64,000 bases of DNA from Argyresthia goedartella (GCA_949825045.1 OX463809.1:337501-401500); one strand, 5' to 3'. Shown: positions 11,721 through 25,267, numbered from the stretch's first letter. Notes: generated by a model from the letters alone, not told the origin. Translations and numbers: made by a program.

Positions 11721-13113
11721 TACTACGTATGTCGCAGCGTCTTGCATGACTCGTAGCTTTTGATTCCTAGACAATGTCTTCTACTCAGCTTGTCGTGGCC
11801 ACCTCATGAAAAATATTTTTACATCACATGCTCGATAATGCCACATTATATATCATGCAAACCTTACTTAAAGCATGTCATCATAGCCCTAGCCTTTAAC
11901 CGGGTCGTAATGTTGTACTGAATTTTATTATAACCCGCTGGTTAATAATATGATTTACACATTCTCAGAGTTCTTATCATTGTGTTCTTAAAATCTAATT
12001 TTGTTTAACACGATCGGTGCACAGCACGACGCAAACCACGCACGCACAGCCCGTAACCCCCTGAGGGGCGGGGTTGGCGCCCGGCTGACGTTCAGGACAC
12101 GGCAAGCCGAATGGAATACATTTTAAATAAAACAATGCCGCGAGTGTTTCGAGGCACTGCTATATACTTAGTAAAACTTCAATGAATCTATAAAAATTGA
12201 AGATAAAATTCTATTATCTTTCTACAATTGGGGCTACAATCAATTTTCATTATCTTTTATATAAATAAATGTAGTTTATTTGCTTTGCTTTCTTATTGTT
12301 TCGCAATTGGTGAGAAAAGTAGAGTATACTCCTCGGGGATAAAGCTGTTTGTCTTGGGCGAGCTTGAAACCTTCACTGCACGCAGGATTCAGTCTTCATT
12401 CGACCGGTTTGCTCGGGAATTTACTTAAAATATCCTCGCTACGCACGGTAGTTAAAGCTGGAGTCCTACGTTACTTTCAAGATGAAATAGCGATCCAGTG
12501 CCATAAAACAGTGCTTTGATCCCTTGGTGTATAATCTACTATACATTTTAACGCATAGTCAATTAATACGATCTGAAACTGAAGACTGCTGTACTTTGGG
12601 AGTCAAGCGAAGTGAGTTGGCTTGACATCGTTGTCGGATACTTTTAGTCGCGAAAATTGAGTGAAACTCCCGCGAGCGTAAGGCTGCTCACTTACAGACG
12701 CACTTTGTTTGACGAACCGTGAACACTGTGAACTCCAATACTGTCGTGCCTACTTAAGCATGAAATAAAATGACTGATAGACTTGTACCGTTTCGGAGAA
12801 CGAGACCATATTCCAGAAAATGCCTTCATCTTTCGGATTTATATTGAGAATCTTTGACCATCGGTCGCATTTATAAGTGTGTGCTAGGTATCATCACTGG
12901 CATTGCAAGTTATATGTTGTTAACTTATACATTCAGAACAAATAAATGTAGCCCATTAATATCCCTACTGAGGGGCACGGGTCGTTACCCGGGTACGAGT
13001 AAGATTGAGCCATAATCCACCACGCTGGCTCAGTACGGGTTGATTGAGGTGTGTCGGGCTAGTTATCATGCTGCCCTTATAGGGCCGCTGCCGCAGGTTT
13101 AGCTTACTACCAC

Positions 13114-13699
13114 TGTTTAATATTTATGCGTCGGAAAAGCGCCGGTTTTTTGTTGCGCGAATCGATCGCGAGTAATCGAAACATCACTAGCGAAAACGGA
13201 CTAGCAGCTGTCACTCGTACCGGAACGAGATGTAAAATTGGAGGTTATCTTTCTCTTGGTCTGGTCTCATCGGTGAGAATAACATGGCGTCTCGGGCCCC
13301 GTGATGGTATTTCGGTGTACCAATTATCATACAGGCATCGGGCCTGGTCAGAGTGTAAATCTACCTCATAGCGTCGGGCTATTGATTGAAATAAGTAGAT
13401 TCGCGTCAGCGGCCAAGTGATCCCGGTTGATTGGACATCGTCGCATCGGTAGCGGCGACTCCACGGTCACGGCAGGCAGCACGCCGGCGACGGCGTCGGC
13501 AGCAACGATAAGTTTCGATTCGCTCCATATCCTATCCCAAACTGTGCCCCTTTCCGTAGTCCCGTCTCGAATCGAGCTTTCGATTTCCTGCCTACGGAGA
13601 CAAGGTCAGTAACCAATTTCATCAATTCTTTTCTCTCACGTGGCAAAGGCACACCCCCTTCGGATTCCTCGCCGTTCGGTAGGCGTAGGAAATTAAACA
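13114..13699 (+). mobile_element. Solo LTR of the BEL/Pao family, copy in unit 1
   Basis: This 586-bp segment begins TGTTTAATATTTATGCG and ends AAATTAAACA. It matches the 588-bp LTRs at 23995-24582 and 29466-30053 along its length, with visibly more differences than those two show from each other. It is flanked by the 5-bp duplication ACCAC (13109-13113 and 13700-13704). A complete LTR with target duplication but no internal region is the product of LTR-LTR recombination. The short frames inside it are LTR sequence and not genes. Confidence 0.93.
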
Positions 13700-16045
13700 A
13701 CCACTGAGTAGCGATAGTAGCCGGGACCTGCAGCTTAACGAGACATCCGAAACACGGAAGCTCCCCAAACAAACGCCAAATAGAAACGGACACCCATCCA
13801 GTACCCTTCTCAGCCAGTTATAGCTACCCGCATGATCGTTGCCGTTGTGCGAACACCGCTAGGCTGTGGACGATAATTAAAATACAAAAAAAACGGCCAA
13901 ATGCGAATCGAACAAATACTGATTTAAATAAAATACTGGGTTTTTCTTTTTACTTTGGCTATGTGATGCTTCACTACACACTGACACTGACAAACCCGGG
14001 GAGTATTGCTTTCTATTATTCATATTTTACAAGTACACAATTTGAAACAACACCATTATTATATTATTAGGAAATACACTACATACTGATCAAGTCTCAG
14101 AATTGTGAGAAACGTCCCTCTTCACTCACAGCGGCGTCTTTGTTTTATCTCTTAGCACTTGACAATCTGTGGAAGTACTACTGACGATAAAACTTTAGCC
14201 GCTCACTCAAATTTATTACACTATATACACAAGTTCACTGATAGGTTAGACCTTGGAAATTCATGTAGTGTAGTTTTAAAGCTAATTCTAGAGACATATT
14301 AGGTACTCACTTCACAGCTGATCAGCGCTTCTTATTATTAGATAGTTAAGTATAACTTTCATTAGTTCAGGACACTTGTTAATATTGTATTCGCTAAGAA
14401 GTTCATCGAAACTTGACTGACTTTGACTTAGAATAGCTAAATAGAGAATTAGGAACTATAATATTAGTGCTACAGATGCTAACTGCTAATCTATATTACT
14501 TTTGTTTTATTTTTGTTCAAAGCACCCATTATTTTTTTCAGGCATGGCATTATCTAACGTTACTACGCGAACAATGCATGCAGAGAAGAGAAATTAAAAA
14601 CTGCAGCAAAAACTATCCGATGCGGAAGAATTAAATCACAAGCTACTGGAACAGCGCAATGAAAATAATAAATAATAAATAATAATAATAATAACAATTT
14701 TATTTATCATAACGAACACTAGAACATGTTTGAGCTTAATTAATACAAGTAAAGTTATTTGAACTGTAGTAAAAACAGAAAACATCTGAACCTGAGTAAG
14801 GTTAATCTGTATTTCAGGATTCAGCGCTCTTTCTTATAATTACAGTATAAGCATGGACGTATAAAAAAGTCGGACGTAGTCTCTCTTACAACAGAAGTTT
14901 GTCGCTCAGAGTCGGCCAGCTCGCTGCATGTACACGCCGCAAAGCACACATTCACACATTAGTCGGCCATTATGCGCAGAGGCGTCAACAAAGGCGGTAC
15001 GTTATGCGGAGAAATAAAAAGCTAAACAGCAAGTCTTGCGTCGTAAAGTGGTATAAAAACCGAAGTAACCGGAGGATAAAACATCCAGGAATCAAGTTTC
15101 ATAGGTAAATGAATAAATAATCACTTACTTCATTTATTTATTTCACAAGAACAAAATAATTCATCACAAGTCCAGTGTTGTCAATATTCACGTAAGCAAA
15201 ATTACCCATAATATGGGAATAGTTCTTGACGTCAACCCTTTACAAATTAATCGATATTATTTATTACACCATGTACGGGGAAGTATAGCACACACATAAA
15301 AAACAATTTTAATTCTTAAATATTCAATTTTTACCCGTTTATTTTTTTACATTTACAATGAGTAATTATGACGGTAATGATTAAGTCTTCACAAAAAAAC
15401 AAAATATCTTACTAAAATCAAACAAACAAAAAATAATACATATTGGTTACGACTCACGCTCACGAAGATTTCGCGTGTTATCTGTCGTTCCTATTCGTCG
15501 CCTTGGTGCTTGCTACAGCTCGCTCCGGGACACATCTCCCAGCTGCTCCTCATCGGACCCGTACATTGTACAGCGTACAATGCGCACTGCGCCCTGCGTC
15601 ACACATCATCTAGGCTTGCACAGATCACCCGGCACCCGGCACCCGGCAGGAATCCTCTTTATAATTTGGGTTTTTAGGTAATTTGGTTTTTAATTTGGTC
15701 ACTGGTTCTGCTTTTGGTTCTAGTTTTATTTTGCGGTCTTCTTAATTTTGTAGATATATTATTTTTTTGTAATTTTAATCTTAATTTAAATGTCCATTAT
15801 TTTATTTATTTAAGTAGTTCCATATATATTGAATCTATTAACAGTTTATTTATATGTATAAAGGTATAATTTTCTTGCTATAGTTATTTAGGTATAATTT
15901 AGCACTTTTTGTCCGTTTCACATTTTATTTCACATTTAGTCCAACATTTCATTTCACTTTACACGAAATGTGCCATGCGGCGCAGCACAGCCTTTTAGGG
16001 CAGGCTGGCCTGGCAAGGTCGCCATATAAGGATGGGCCTATGGGA

Positions 16046-16156
16046 TGTAGTGAGAGACGTGTTTGTTGATTCAAAGACGGGCGTTTATTGACTAAGGATG
16101 GACAAAGACATTGGTTATTATAGAGACGTATAGGCTAAAGGTGGTGACACACTACA
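16046..16156 (-). repeat. Candidate small solo LTR, copy in unit 2
   Basis: Duplicate of 10768-10878 with the same TGTAGTG/CACTACA ends. Confidence 0.35.
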
Positions 16157-16842
16157 CTCCACCACGAAGTCAATTACAGATTTGATTTTTGGGTTAACGT
16201 TTATTGAGTAATTGATTAAAATTTCCTCAAAAGGGAAACGCGATTGGATGAAATTTTCTCGATAGAATTTAATTAAGAAAACACCTCTAAATTATTTTAT
16301 TTTTTCCTGTAATTCTGAAATCCAAACTAATTACATTGTGGAACTGCGTTCAAAATGTAAATATTATGTATTCGCAAAATCTCCTTAAAAAACTTTTCAA
16401 CAAAATAGCGTAGTTTATTTTTAAACAATTTTTCTGTGGTTTAGCGCTAAGTTTTTTCATTTTTTCCCGATTCCGAGTAACGAGTAAACGACGACCTTCG
16501 CACGGACGAGGTAGCTCCTTATTATCAACGTTGGTCAGGACCTGATGATGGGATCATCGAGAAATGGAGGGAAGTCTTCAAAAAATAAATGCACACCTCT
16601 ACAGGTAGCGATTTCGCTATTGTAAATAGTATCTCGTGCATTTGGAAGCTGAAGATATGTGGAAGCATGTCGTGGTGGACTGGAATTGGTGATGAATACT
16701 ACAGATTACCACCAGCAGTACTAATCAATTCTGAGTATTGAAAGGGTTGGGATCGATTGCTTAAATTGTTGCTAATCAAAAAGGATTTAATTGAATTAGG
16801 TTTTTATAAAGATTTAGTTTTTTTACAAGTACATACATTGCT

Positions 16843-16997
16843 TCTGCCCTAACACTGGGATACCCTGTGTCGTGGGAACCAGAACCAGAACATCCAAGAC
16901 CTGGGTTTCTTTTTCTTTATCCCCAGCCGGGAATTGAACACGGGACCTCTCGCATGGAAGGCAGAGCCAAGACCACAGCCCCAAGAGGTTGTCAATT
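16843..16997 (-). repeat. tRNA-related (SINE-like) segment in unit 2
   Basis: Duplicate of 11565-11720, with the same A box and B box like sequences on the minus strand. Confidence 0.5.
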
Positions 16998-18390
16998 ATA
17001 CTACGTATGTCGCAGCGTCTTGCATGACTCGTAGCTTTTGATTCCTAGACAATGTCTTCTACTCAGCTTGTCGTGGCCACCTCATGAAAAATATTTTTAC
17101 ATCACATGCTCGATAATGCCACATTATATATCATGCAAACCTTACTTAAAGCATGTCATCATAGCCCTAGCCTTTAACCGGGTCGTAATGTTGTACTGAA
17201 TTTTATTATAACCCGCTGGTTAATAATATGATTTACACATTCTCAGAGTTCTTATCATTGTGTTCTTAAAATCTAATTTTGTTTAACACGATCGGTGCAC
17301 AGCACGACGCAAACCACGCACGCACAGCCCGTAACCCCTGAGGGGCGGGGTTGGCGCCCGGCTGACGCTCAGGACACGGCAAGCCGAATGGAATACATTT
17401 TAAATAAAACAATGCCGCGAGTGTTTCGAGGCACTGCTATATACTTAGTAAAACTTCAATGAATCTATAAAAATTGAAGATAAAATTATATTATCTTTCT
17501 ACAATTGGGGCTACAATCAATTTTCATTATCTTTTATATAAATAAATGTAGTTTATTTGCTTTGCTTTCTTATTGTTTCGCAATTGGTGAGAAAAGTAGA
17601 GTATACTCCTCGGGGATAAAGCTGTTTGTCTTGGGCGAGCTTGAAACCTTCACTGCACGCAGGATTCAGTCTTCATTCGACCGGTTTGCTCGGGAATTTA
17701 CTTAAAATATCCTCGCTACGCACGGTAGTTAAAGCTGGAGTCCTACGTTACTTTCAAGATGAAATAGCGATCCAGTGCCATAAAACAGTGCTTTGATCCC
17801 TTGGTGTATAATCTACTATACATTTTAACGCATAGTCAATTAATACGATCTGAAACTGAAGACTGCTGTACTTTGGGAGTCAAGCGAAGTGAGTTGGCTT
17901 GACATCGTTGTCGGATACTTTTAGTCGCGAAAATTGAGTGAAACTCCCGCGAGCGTAAGGCTGCTCACTTACAGACGCACTTTGTTTGACGAACCGTGAA
18001 CACTGTGAACTCCAATACTGTCGTGCCTACTTAAGCATGAAATAAAATGACTGATAGACTTGTACCGTTTCGGAGAACGAGACCATATTCCAGAAAATGC
18101 CTTCATCTTTCGGATTTAGATTGAGAATCTTTGACCATCGGTCGCATTTATAAGTGTGTGCTAGGTATCATCACTGGCATTGCAAGTTATATGTTGTTAA
18201 CTTATACATTCATAACAAATAAATGTAGCCCATTAATATCCCTACTGAGGGGCACGGGTCGTTACCCGGGTACGAGTAAGATTGAGCCATAATCCACCAC
18301 GCTGGCTCAGTACGGGTTGATTGAGGTGTGTCGGGCTAGTTATCATGCTGCCCTTATAGGGCCGCTGCCGCAGGTTTAGCTTACTACCAC

Positions 18391-18960
18391 TGTTTAATAT
18401 TTATGCGTCGGAAACGCGCCGGTTTTTTGTTGCGCGAATCGATCGCGAGTAATCGAAACATCACTAGCGAAAACGGACTAGCAGCTGTCACTCGTACCGG
18501 AACGAGATGTAAAATTGGAGGTTATCTTTCTCTTGGTCTGGTCTCATCGGTGAGAATAACATGGCGTCTCGGGCCCCGTGATGGTATTTCGGTGTACCAA
18601 TTATCATACAGGCATCGGGCCTGGTCAGAGTGTAAATCTACCTCATAGCGTCGGGCTATTGATTGAAATAAGTAGATTCGCGTCAGCGGCCAAGTGATCC
18701 CGGTTGATTGGACATCGTCGCATCGGTAGCGGCGACTCCACGGTCACGGCAGGCAGCACGCCGGCGACGGCGTCGGCAGCAACGATAAGTTTCGATTCGC
18801 TCCATATCCTATCCCAAACTGTGCCCGATTTTTCGAGCTTTCGATTTCCTGCCTACGGAGACAAGGTCAGTAACCAATTTCATCAATTCTTTTCTCTCAC
18901 GTGGCAAAGGCACACCCCCTTCGGATTCCTCGCCGTTCGGTAGGCGTAGGAAATTAAACA
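18391..18960 (+). mobile_element. Solo LTR of the BEL/Pao family, copy in unit 2
   Basis: Counterpart of 13114-13699 with the same flanking ACCAC duplication (18386-18390 and 18961-18965). It is 570 bp because about 16 bp are missing near 18826-18835, at a position where unit 1 and the full-length LTRs have a CCCGTCTCGAATCGAG segment. The shared target duplication shows that the LTR was there before the 5.28-kb unit was duplicated. Confidence 0.93.
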
Positions 18961-20518
18961 ACCACTGAGTAGCGATAGTAGCCGGGACCTGCAGCTTAAC
19001 GAGACATCCGAAACACGGAAGCTCCCCAAACAAACGCCAAATAGAAACGGACACCCATCCAGTACCCTTCTCAGCCAGTTATAGCTACCCGCATGATCGT
19101 TGCCGTTGTGCGAACACCGCTAGGCTGTGGGCGATAATTAAAATACAAAAAAAACGGCCAAATGCGAATCGAACAAATACTGATTTAAATAAAATACTGG
19201 GTTTTTCTTTTTACTTTGGCTATGTGATGCTTCACTACACACTGACACTGACAAACCCGGGGAGTATTGCTTTCTATTATTCATATTTTACAAGTACACA
19301 ATTTGAAACAACACCATTATTATATTATTAGGAAATACACTACATACTGATCAAGTCTCAGAATTGTGAGAAACGTCCCTCTTCACTCACAGCGGCGTCT
19401 TTGTTTTATCTCTTAGCACTTGACAATCTGTGGAAGTACTTCTGACGATAAAACTTTAGCCGCTCACTCAAATTTATTACACTATATACACAAGTTCACT
19501 GATAGGTTAGACCTTGGAAATTCATATAGTGTAGTTTTAAAGCTAATTCTAGAGACATATTAGGTACTCACTTCACAGCTGATCAGCGCTTCTTATTATT
19601 AGATAGTTAAGTATAACTTTCATTAGTTCAGGACACTTGTTAATATTGTATTCGCTAAGAAGTTCATCGAAACTTGACTGACTTTGACTTAGAATAGCTA
19701 AATAGAGAATTAGGAACTATAATATTAGTGCTACAGATGCTAACTGCAAATCTATATTACTTTTGTTTTATTTTTGTTCAAAGCACCCATTATTTTTTTC
19801 AGGCATGGCATTATCTAACGTTACTACGCGAACAATGCATGCAGAGCAGAGAAATTAAAAACTGCAGCAAAAACTATCCGATGCGGAAGAATTAAATCAC
19901 AAGCTACTGGAACAGCGCAATGAAAATAATAAATAATAAATAATAATAATAATAACAATTTTATTTATCACAACGAACACTAGAACATGTTTGAGCTTAA
20001 TTAATACAAGTAAAGTTATTTGAACTGTAGTAAAAACAGAAAACATCTGAACCTGAGTAAGGTTAATCTGTATTTCAGGATTCAGCGCTCTTTCTTATAA
20101 TTACAGTATAAGCATGGACGTATAAAAAAGTCGAACGTAGTCTCTCTTACAACAGAAGTTTGTCGCTCAGAGTCGGCCAGCTCGCTGCATGTACACGCCG
20201 CAAAGCACACATTCACACATTAGTCGGCCATTATGCGCAGAGGCGTCAACAAAGGCGGTACGTTATGCGGAGAAATAAAAAGCTAAACAGCAAGTCTTGC
20301 GTCGTAAAGTGGTATAAAAACCGAAGTAACCGGAGGATAAAACATCCAGGAATCAAGTTTCATAGGTAAATGAATAAATAATCACTTACTTCATTTATTT
20401 ATTTCACAAGAACAAAATAATTCATCACAAGTCCAGTGTTGTCAATATTCACGTAAGCAAAATTACCCATAATATGGGAAAATACGATATTGTTTAGTTT
20501 AAACTATAATTCGATTAT

Positions 20519-20818
20519 TTATTTAAGCGAAGTTATTTTTGGCAGTTCTTTAATTGGTCGGAATGTTGTTATATAGTCAGTTGAATAAATAAATTGGCAG
20601 TTCTTAAATTTTTCGTCACATGAAAAATTGAACTTCGATGTTACTGGTCCGATTTTCTTCACAATCGATATCTGGGGCTCTGGTTGGCATCCAATCATGA
20701 TTCTGAAGTCAGACTTTGAAAAAGTGGCCGCCATTTTGAACTTCGTATTGACTGGTCCGATTTGCTTCAAAATTATTTGCAAAAAAAATCGATTGTAATA
20801 ACATAACCTAAAACTCAA
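20519..20818. repeat. 108-bp repeat array fragment
   Basis: ACTGGTCCGATTT[T/G]CTTCA occurs at 20643 and 20751, giving a period of 108 bp. A related monomer lies at 31432-31535. The minus-strand frame reads a repeated phrase (IGPVNTKFKMAA and IGPVTSKFN), which only reflects the tandem repeat. I do not see evidence for a gene. Confidence 0.65.
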
Positions 20819-21131
20819 ATAAAATATTCTTCGTCATCCGCGCTGGTAACGCCATCTACCAGTGAATAGTAACAGGTCCAGTAGCGCCATCTACAATCTA
20901 TTGCGCAGTTGTTTTCAATTATCTACTCTGGGAAGACCAACTACTTAAGCTACTCGACACCAGAGGGCAGTAGAAGGCCCAAGTGAAAAATTACTCTTTG
21001 AAGTGCAACTTCGAATGTACCAGTCACAGAGAGTTCCAGATTGCTATTTTGCAAGTGCGATTAGCTTATGCATTTTTTATTTTGTATGCTGCTTACTATT
21101 ATTTATATACCTGCTTTTTGATATCCTCAAA

Positions 21132-22124
21132 ATGATTCAACGCTCCCCGCCGAAAACTGCATCTGCACCGCTATGCAATAATAGCTTCTCTGGTCTGAGT
21201 GAGACTGTTAATTCACATATACAATCAGAACCTGACTTGACTTCAATTGTGACAGATAAAAATGTCAACCAACTCCGTCGTTAAAAGCGCCGACTCCCAA
21301 GTAATGGTTCTCCGCCCGCCGCATCGAGTCAACTTTCCTTGGAACAAATCAGTGACTTGTTAGATCGCAAACTATCTCCCTCCTCGACATTCATGCAGAA
21401 TCTCCGCGAAACTCTTAAATCTGATATGCAAATAATGGTTATCTCAGAGATTAACACTACCATTCAGCAAGTAAAAGTTGATTTTACAGAAACAACTGAT
21501 TTCCTGTCTGCAGAGCAAAATGACTGTACGTCGAAAATCTCGGATCAAGAAAAGATAATTAGGAAGCTTGATACAGATAATTCCGAGCTTCAACTACAGA
21601 TTCGTCATCTGAGCGGTCGACTCGCTAGTATTGAGAAGATGTCCCGCGACCTGAATTTGGAAATTCAAGCTGTTCCAGAGGCTTGTACCGAAAACGTCCT
21701 GAACATATTTAAGGAATTGTGTAACTTTATCGATAATCCAATTAATGATGACGTAATCCGAGCTTGTCGCAGAGTCGCCAAGATAGATGCTTCCTCTTCG
21801 CGCCCGAGGAACATACTAGTGACGCTCACCTCACCCCGTGTACGGGATAATATCATCTCCGCTGTATACCGCTTTAATAAAGCCAATCCGGACAACCTGC
21901 TCAACTCGACTCACATAGGACTCTCTGTTGCGGCTACCAGGATCTATGTTAAAGAACACCTCTCTTCCGAGACGAAACAGTTGTACGCTGCTGCACGCAA
22001 GTTCAAGAAAGACAACGACTATAAATATGCTTGGGCTCGCAACGGCCAGGTGTATCTACGCAAAGGAGATGGTGCACCTCATGTTCTTGTCAAAAATATT
22101 GATACTCTAACTAAATTAGCTTAA
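21132..22124 (+). pseudogene. LINE ORF1 protein with coiled coil and FP-like C-terminal domain
   Basis: About 330 codons. After a Ser/Pro-rich start (RSPPKTASAP) comes a region with heptad-like hydrophobic spacing, about residues 120-185 (ISDQEKIIRKLDTDNSELQLQ), a likely coiled coil for multimerisation. The C-terminal half (NLEIQAVPE... VIRACRRVA... IYVKEHLSSETKQLYAAAR... YAWARNGQVYLRKGDG) matches, from memory, the family in Pfam named after the baculovirus FP protein, common in ORF1 of insect LINEs. The role should be RNA binding and chaperoning. A TAA at 21282-21284 interrupts the frame after about 50 codons; the rest is open. I place the start at the ATG at 21132, the first in this frame that opens a typical ORF1 leader. 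Confidence 0.85.
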
Positions 22125-22186
22125 GTCGTATAAAATTTACCTGTCTTTTATAATTCTAACATGTAGTAAATATATATATATTTTAA

Positions 22187-23994
22187 ATGCTTCTTATATT
22201 TTATCAAAACGTTAATTGTATACGATCTAAACTTACTGAACTTTACTTAAACACTATAAATCTAAACTATGATGTAATTTGCCTAACCGAAACGAATCTC
22301 AATGCTGGGGTGTTTGACGGTGAGATATTGGATGATCGCTATAATATTATTCGTCGAGACCGACAAGAGGCGAACATAAGAAAGGGTGAAGGTGGGGGCG
22401 TATTAATCGCCACCAAAAAGCGTCTAAATGTCCTTCGTCAAGCATCTTGGGAAAGCACGGTTGAGGATGTCTGGATCAGTATACGTGATTTCAAAAATAA
22501 ATCCAACTTAAATATCTGCGTCTGCTATCTGCCGCAACATTTGACGATAGACGATTTGAGTTCATTTTATGACAATCTCCAATCTAATATTCTAAGATCA
22601 GGAGACTTTGATGAATTTCTTATTGCTGGTGACTTCAATACGTGCAATTTAACTTTGTCTAGGTCCATTAATTTCACCTCATTAATCCCAAGTGAGCCAC
22701 TAGACCATAAAGCCAGAATGCTAATGGAAACACTATCTATTTGCAACTTGACCCAGCACCAGAACATTCCAAACCACAACAATGTTTATCTTGACCTTGT
22801 GCTTTCTACCCTTAACTCTGTCCAGGTGTATGGTGCTGATGTCTTGACTCGCCTGGATCGACACCATCCTGCTATTGCCATTGATGCCTCACATATTAAT
22901 ATCACCAATACCTTAACTAATAAACACGCTAAGCATCCTAACTTTTACAAATGTGACTATAGTAAAATAAAAAACGACTTAAATAACATTGTCTGGCACG
23001 AAATTTTAAATACCCCTGACATTGATGACTGCGTGAAAATTTTCTATGATGAATTGAACAAAATTATTGAGAAACATACACCCTTGTCCAAATCTCGTTG
23101 TAATAACTACCCTCTTTGGTACAGTCCATCTCTGAAACACTGTTTAGAAGAAAAGAATAAGTTCCACCGTAAATTTAAGATGTATGGAAATCCTAGAGAT
23201 TACGATACATTCTCTCTTTTAAGGGCCCGATGTAAAAAACTCACAAAGTCATGTTAAGACAACTTCATTGCTTCTGTTGAGGAGTCTTTAAATGATAACT
23301 TAAAAAGTTTTTGGCGCTTCATTAACAGTAAAAAGGGCCATGCATCCATTCCTCAGACTGTAAGTTATGGACAGCATTCGTCATCTGAAGGATCTGGTAT
23401 ATGTGAATTATTTTCTGAGTATTTTGCTTCGGTTTTGGTCAGGGATGGTAACTCAGATGATTCTCAGACTAGATACATTAGTGACCCAACTACTGATGTG
23501 GGCAGTACTTTGTCAGAGGTCGTGGTGGAGAGAGACGAAATCTTATGTAAAATCAAAAATCTAGATTCTCATAAGGGAGCCGGACCAGACGGTATTCCCC
23601 CTTCCTTGACAAAAATGTGTGCAGCTGAACTTTGTATGCCTCTTTTCATAATATTTAATAAATCTCTCAACTCCGGAACATTCCCTAATGTTTGGAAAAT
23701 TGCACATATCATACCTGTACTCAAATCAGGTGATAAATCAAAATGCGAAAACTATCGACCAATAAGTATTCTTTCATGTTTTGCAAAATTGTTTGAATCT
23801 CTCGTCTACAATCGTATTTATAGTCAGGTGAAGCCATATCTCTCAGACAAACAACATGGATTCATCAAAGAGAGATCCACAATCAGTAACCTATTGGAGT
23901 ATAATCATTTCTTATGTTCTTCCTTTGCTGTCGGCGGTCAAGTTGATGCTATATACACTGATTTTTCCAAGGCGTTTGATAAAGTTAATCATTC
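22187..23994 (+). pseudogene. LINE ORF2: AP endonuclease and first part of reverse transcriptase
   Basis: The start (MLLIFYQNVNCIRSK) is the N-terminus of an AP-like endonuclease, which nicks the target for target-primed reverse transcription. Further endonuclease landmarks are CLTETNL, IAGDFN and, near the end, RHHPAI. A single in-frame TAA (23255-23257) lies in the linker. RT motifs follow: LDSHKGAGPDGIP, NYRPISILS, KQHGFIKERST and YTDFSKAFDKV. The frame is then cut at 23994, directly after the AFD-containing motif, by the LTR of the BEL element. The frame is otherwise intact and resumes after the insertion. Confidence 0.92.
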
Positions 23995-24582
23995 TGTTTA
24001 ATATTTATGCGTCGGAAACGCACCGGTTTTTTGTTGCGCGAATCGATCGCGAGTAATCGAGACATCACCAGCAAAAACGGCACTAGCAGCTGTCACTCGT
24101 ATCGGAAACGAGATGTAAAATTGGAGGTTAATTTTTCTCTTGGTCTGGTCTCATCGGTGAGAATAACATGGCGGCTCGGGCCCCGTGATGGTATTTCGGT
24201 GTACCAATTATCATACAGGCATCGGGCCTGGTCAGAGTGTAAATCTACCTCATAGCGTCGGGCTATTGATGGTAATTAGATTCGCGTCAGCGGCCAAGTG
24301 ATCCCGGTTGATTGGACATCGTCGCATCGGTAGCGGCGACTCCACGGTCACGGCAGGCAGCACGCCGGCGACAGCGTCGGCAGCAACGATAGGTTTCGAT
24401 TCACTCCATATCCTATCACAAACTGTGCCCTTTTCCCGTATTCCCGTCTCGAATCGAGCTTTCGATTTCCTGCCTACGGAGACAAGGTCAGTAACCAATT
24501 TCATCACTTCTTTTCTCTCACGTGGCAAAGGCACATCCCCCTCATGATCCCATGCTGTTGGGTAGGCGTGGGAAATTAATCA
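23995..24582 (+). repeat. 5' LTR of the BEL/Pao element
   Basis: 588 bp, begins TGTTTAATATTTATGCG and ends GGAAATTAATCA. The solo LTRs at 13114-13699 and 18391-18960 belong to the same family. The open frames within it (for example 24007-24255 and 24308-24547) recur in all four LTR copies and are not credible genes. Confidence 0.95.
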
Positions 24583-25267
24583 TTTTGGTAGCAGAAGCGC
24601 GGTTTCCTAGTGGGAAATCATCGATTCACGGTAGGGTTGCCTTTGTCACATTGTAGTTGGTAGAAAAGAATATCCCAGATTGGCTCAAGTCGGCAATGGG
24701 TCTGTGGTCGGTATACCACGATTAAAGTTCATTTTCGGTAAGTGAAAGTATAAGTGCCAATTTAGTTAACAGTTGTTATAAAATTGTAGTCGGAACTACT
24801 GTTGTTGAGCATAAAAGATTGAACAGTCATTCTGCGAAGTAACTAGATTGTATTACTTACGGTGGAACGTCGGGTTCTGTAGTCCTACAGTGTTATTTCG
24901 GTTTGCACAGCAGGGTCGGGCTATTTAAGGGGTATTAAGCTGATTTTGCTGACCTCAAAGGAAGTGTGGTTCCTATCGGAGGGGCCACTACTAGAAAAAT
25001 AGTTTTTTTTATAATAACCTTTTGTGTGTTATTTGGATTGTACCACATGGTGGCATTCTCTAATTGATTTAGAGTGTATATTATAAGGTGTATGTCCACA
25101 GGGTGACCATATTAAATATTGTTTATGATTTAATTGTTTAGTGGTTGCCTTGGGTTTTACAACTTAGTTTTAATTTCTGTGCCCACCGCTGACGGGAAAG
25201 TGCTGGTATCTGGCTGTGCTTAGTTCGGCAGTGAAGCATAGGACCAGGAACAATTAAATCGGTAACC
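24583..25267 (+). other. Leader with primer-binding site of the BEL/Pao element
   Basis: TGGTAGCAGAAGCGCGG begins at 24586, four bases after the LTR end. A TGG start so close to the LTR is the expected form of a primer-binding site paired to the CCA end of a tRNA. I did not identify the tRNA. The remaining 650 bp is an untranslated leader, without an ORF, up to the gag start. Confidence 0.7.

Larger units (their letters stand above)
9941..15218. repeat. 5.28-kb tandem duplication, unit 1
   Basis: The sequence from ATAGTTCTTGACGTC (9941) to ATATGGGA (15218) is repeated directly and without spacer at 15219-20480. Differences are few and scattered. The unit has no long ORF; it holds a 111-bp LTR-like segment, a tRNA-related segment, a solo BEL/Pao LTR and several short frames that recur only because the unit is duplicated. 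It is not an LTR pair, since nothing lies between the copies. Confidence 0.93.
15219..20480. repeat. 5.28-kb tandem duplication, unit 2
   Basis: Direct copy of 9941-15218. The corresponding landmarks lie 5278 bp further on at the left end and about 5261 bp at the right end. The drop is mostly due to a deletion of about 16 bp in its solo LTR. Similarity ends at AATATGGGAA (20480), after which the sequence is unrelated to the start of the unit. Confidence 0.93.

Noticed and set aside
13126..13371. Short frames in the BEL LTRs (81-94 codons, repeated at 18403, 24007 and 29346) as genes
   Set aside because: They are confined to LTR copies and overlap on both strands.
9941..20480. The 5.28-kb direct repeats as LTRs of a giant element
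   Set aside because: The copies touch; there is no internal region, and the ends lack TG...CA.
20519..20818. 99-codon minus-strand protein
   Set aside because: It is a translation of the 108-bp repeat; the same phrases appear at the end of the RTE frame where it runs into a monomer.
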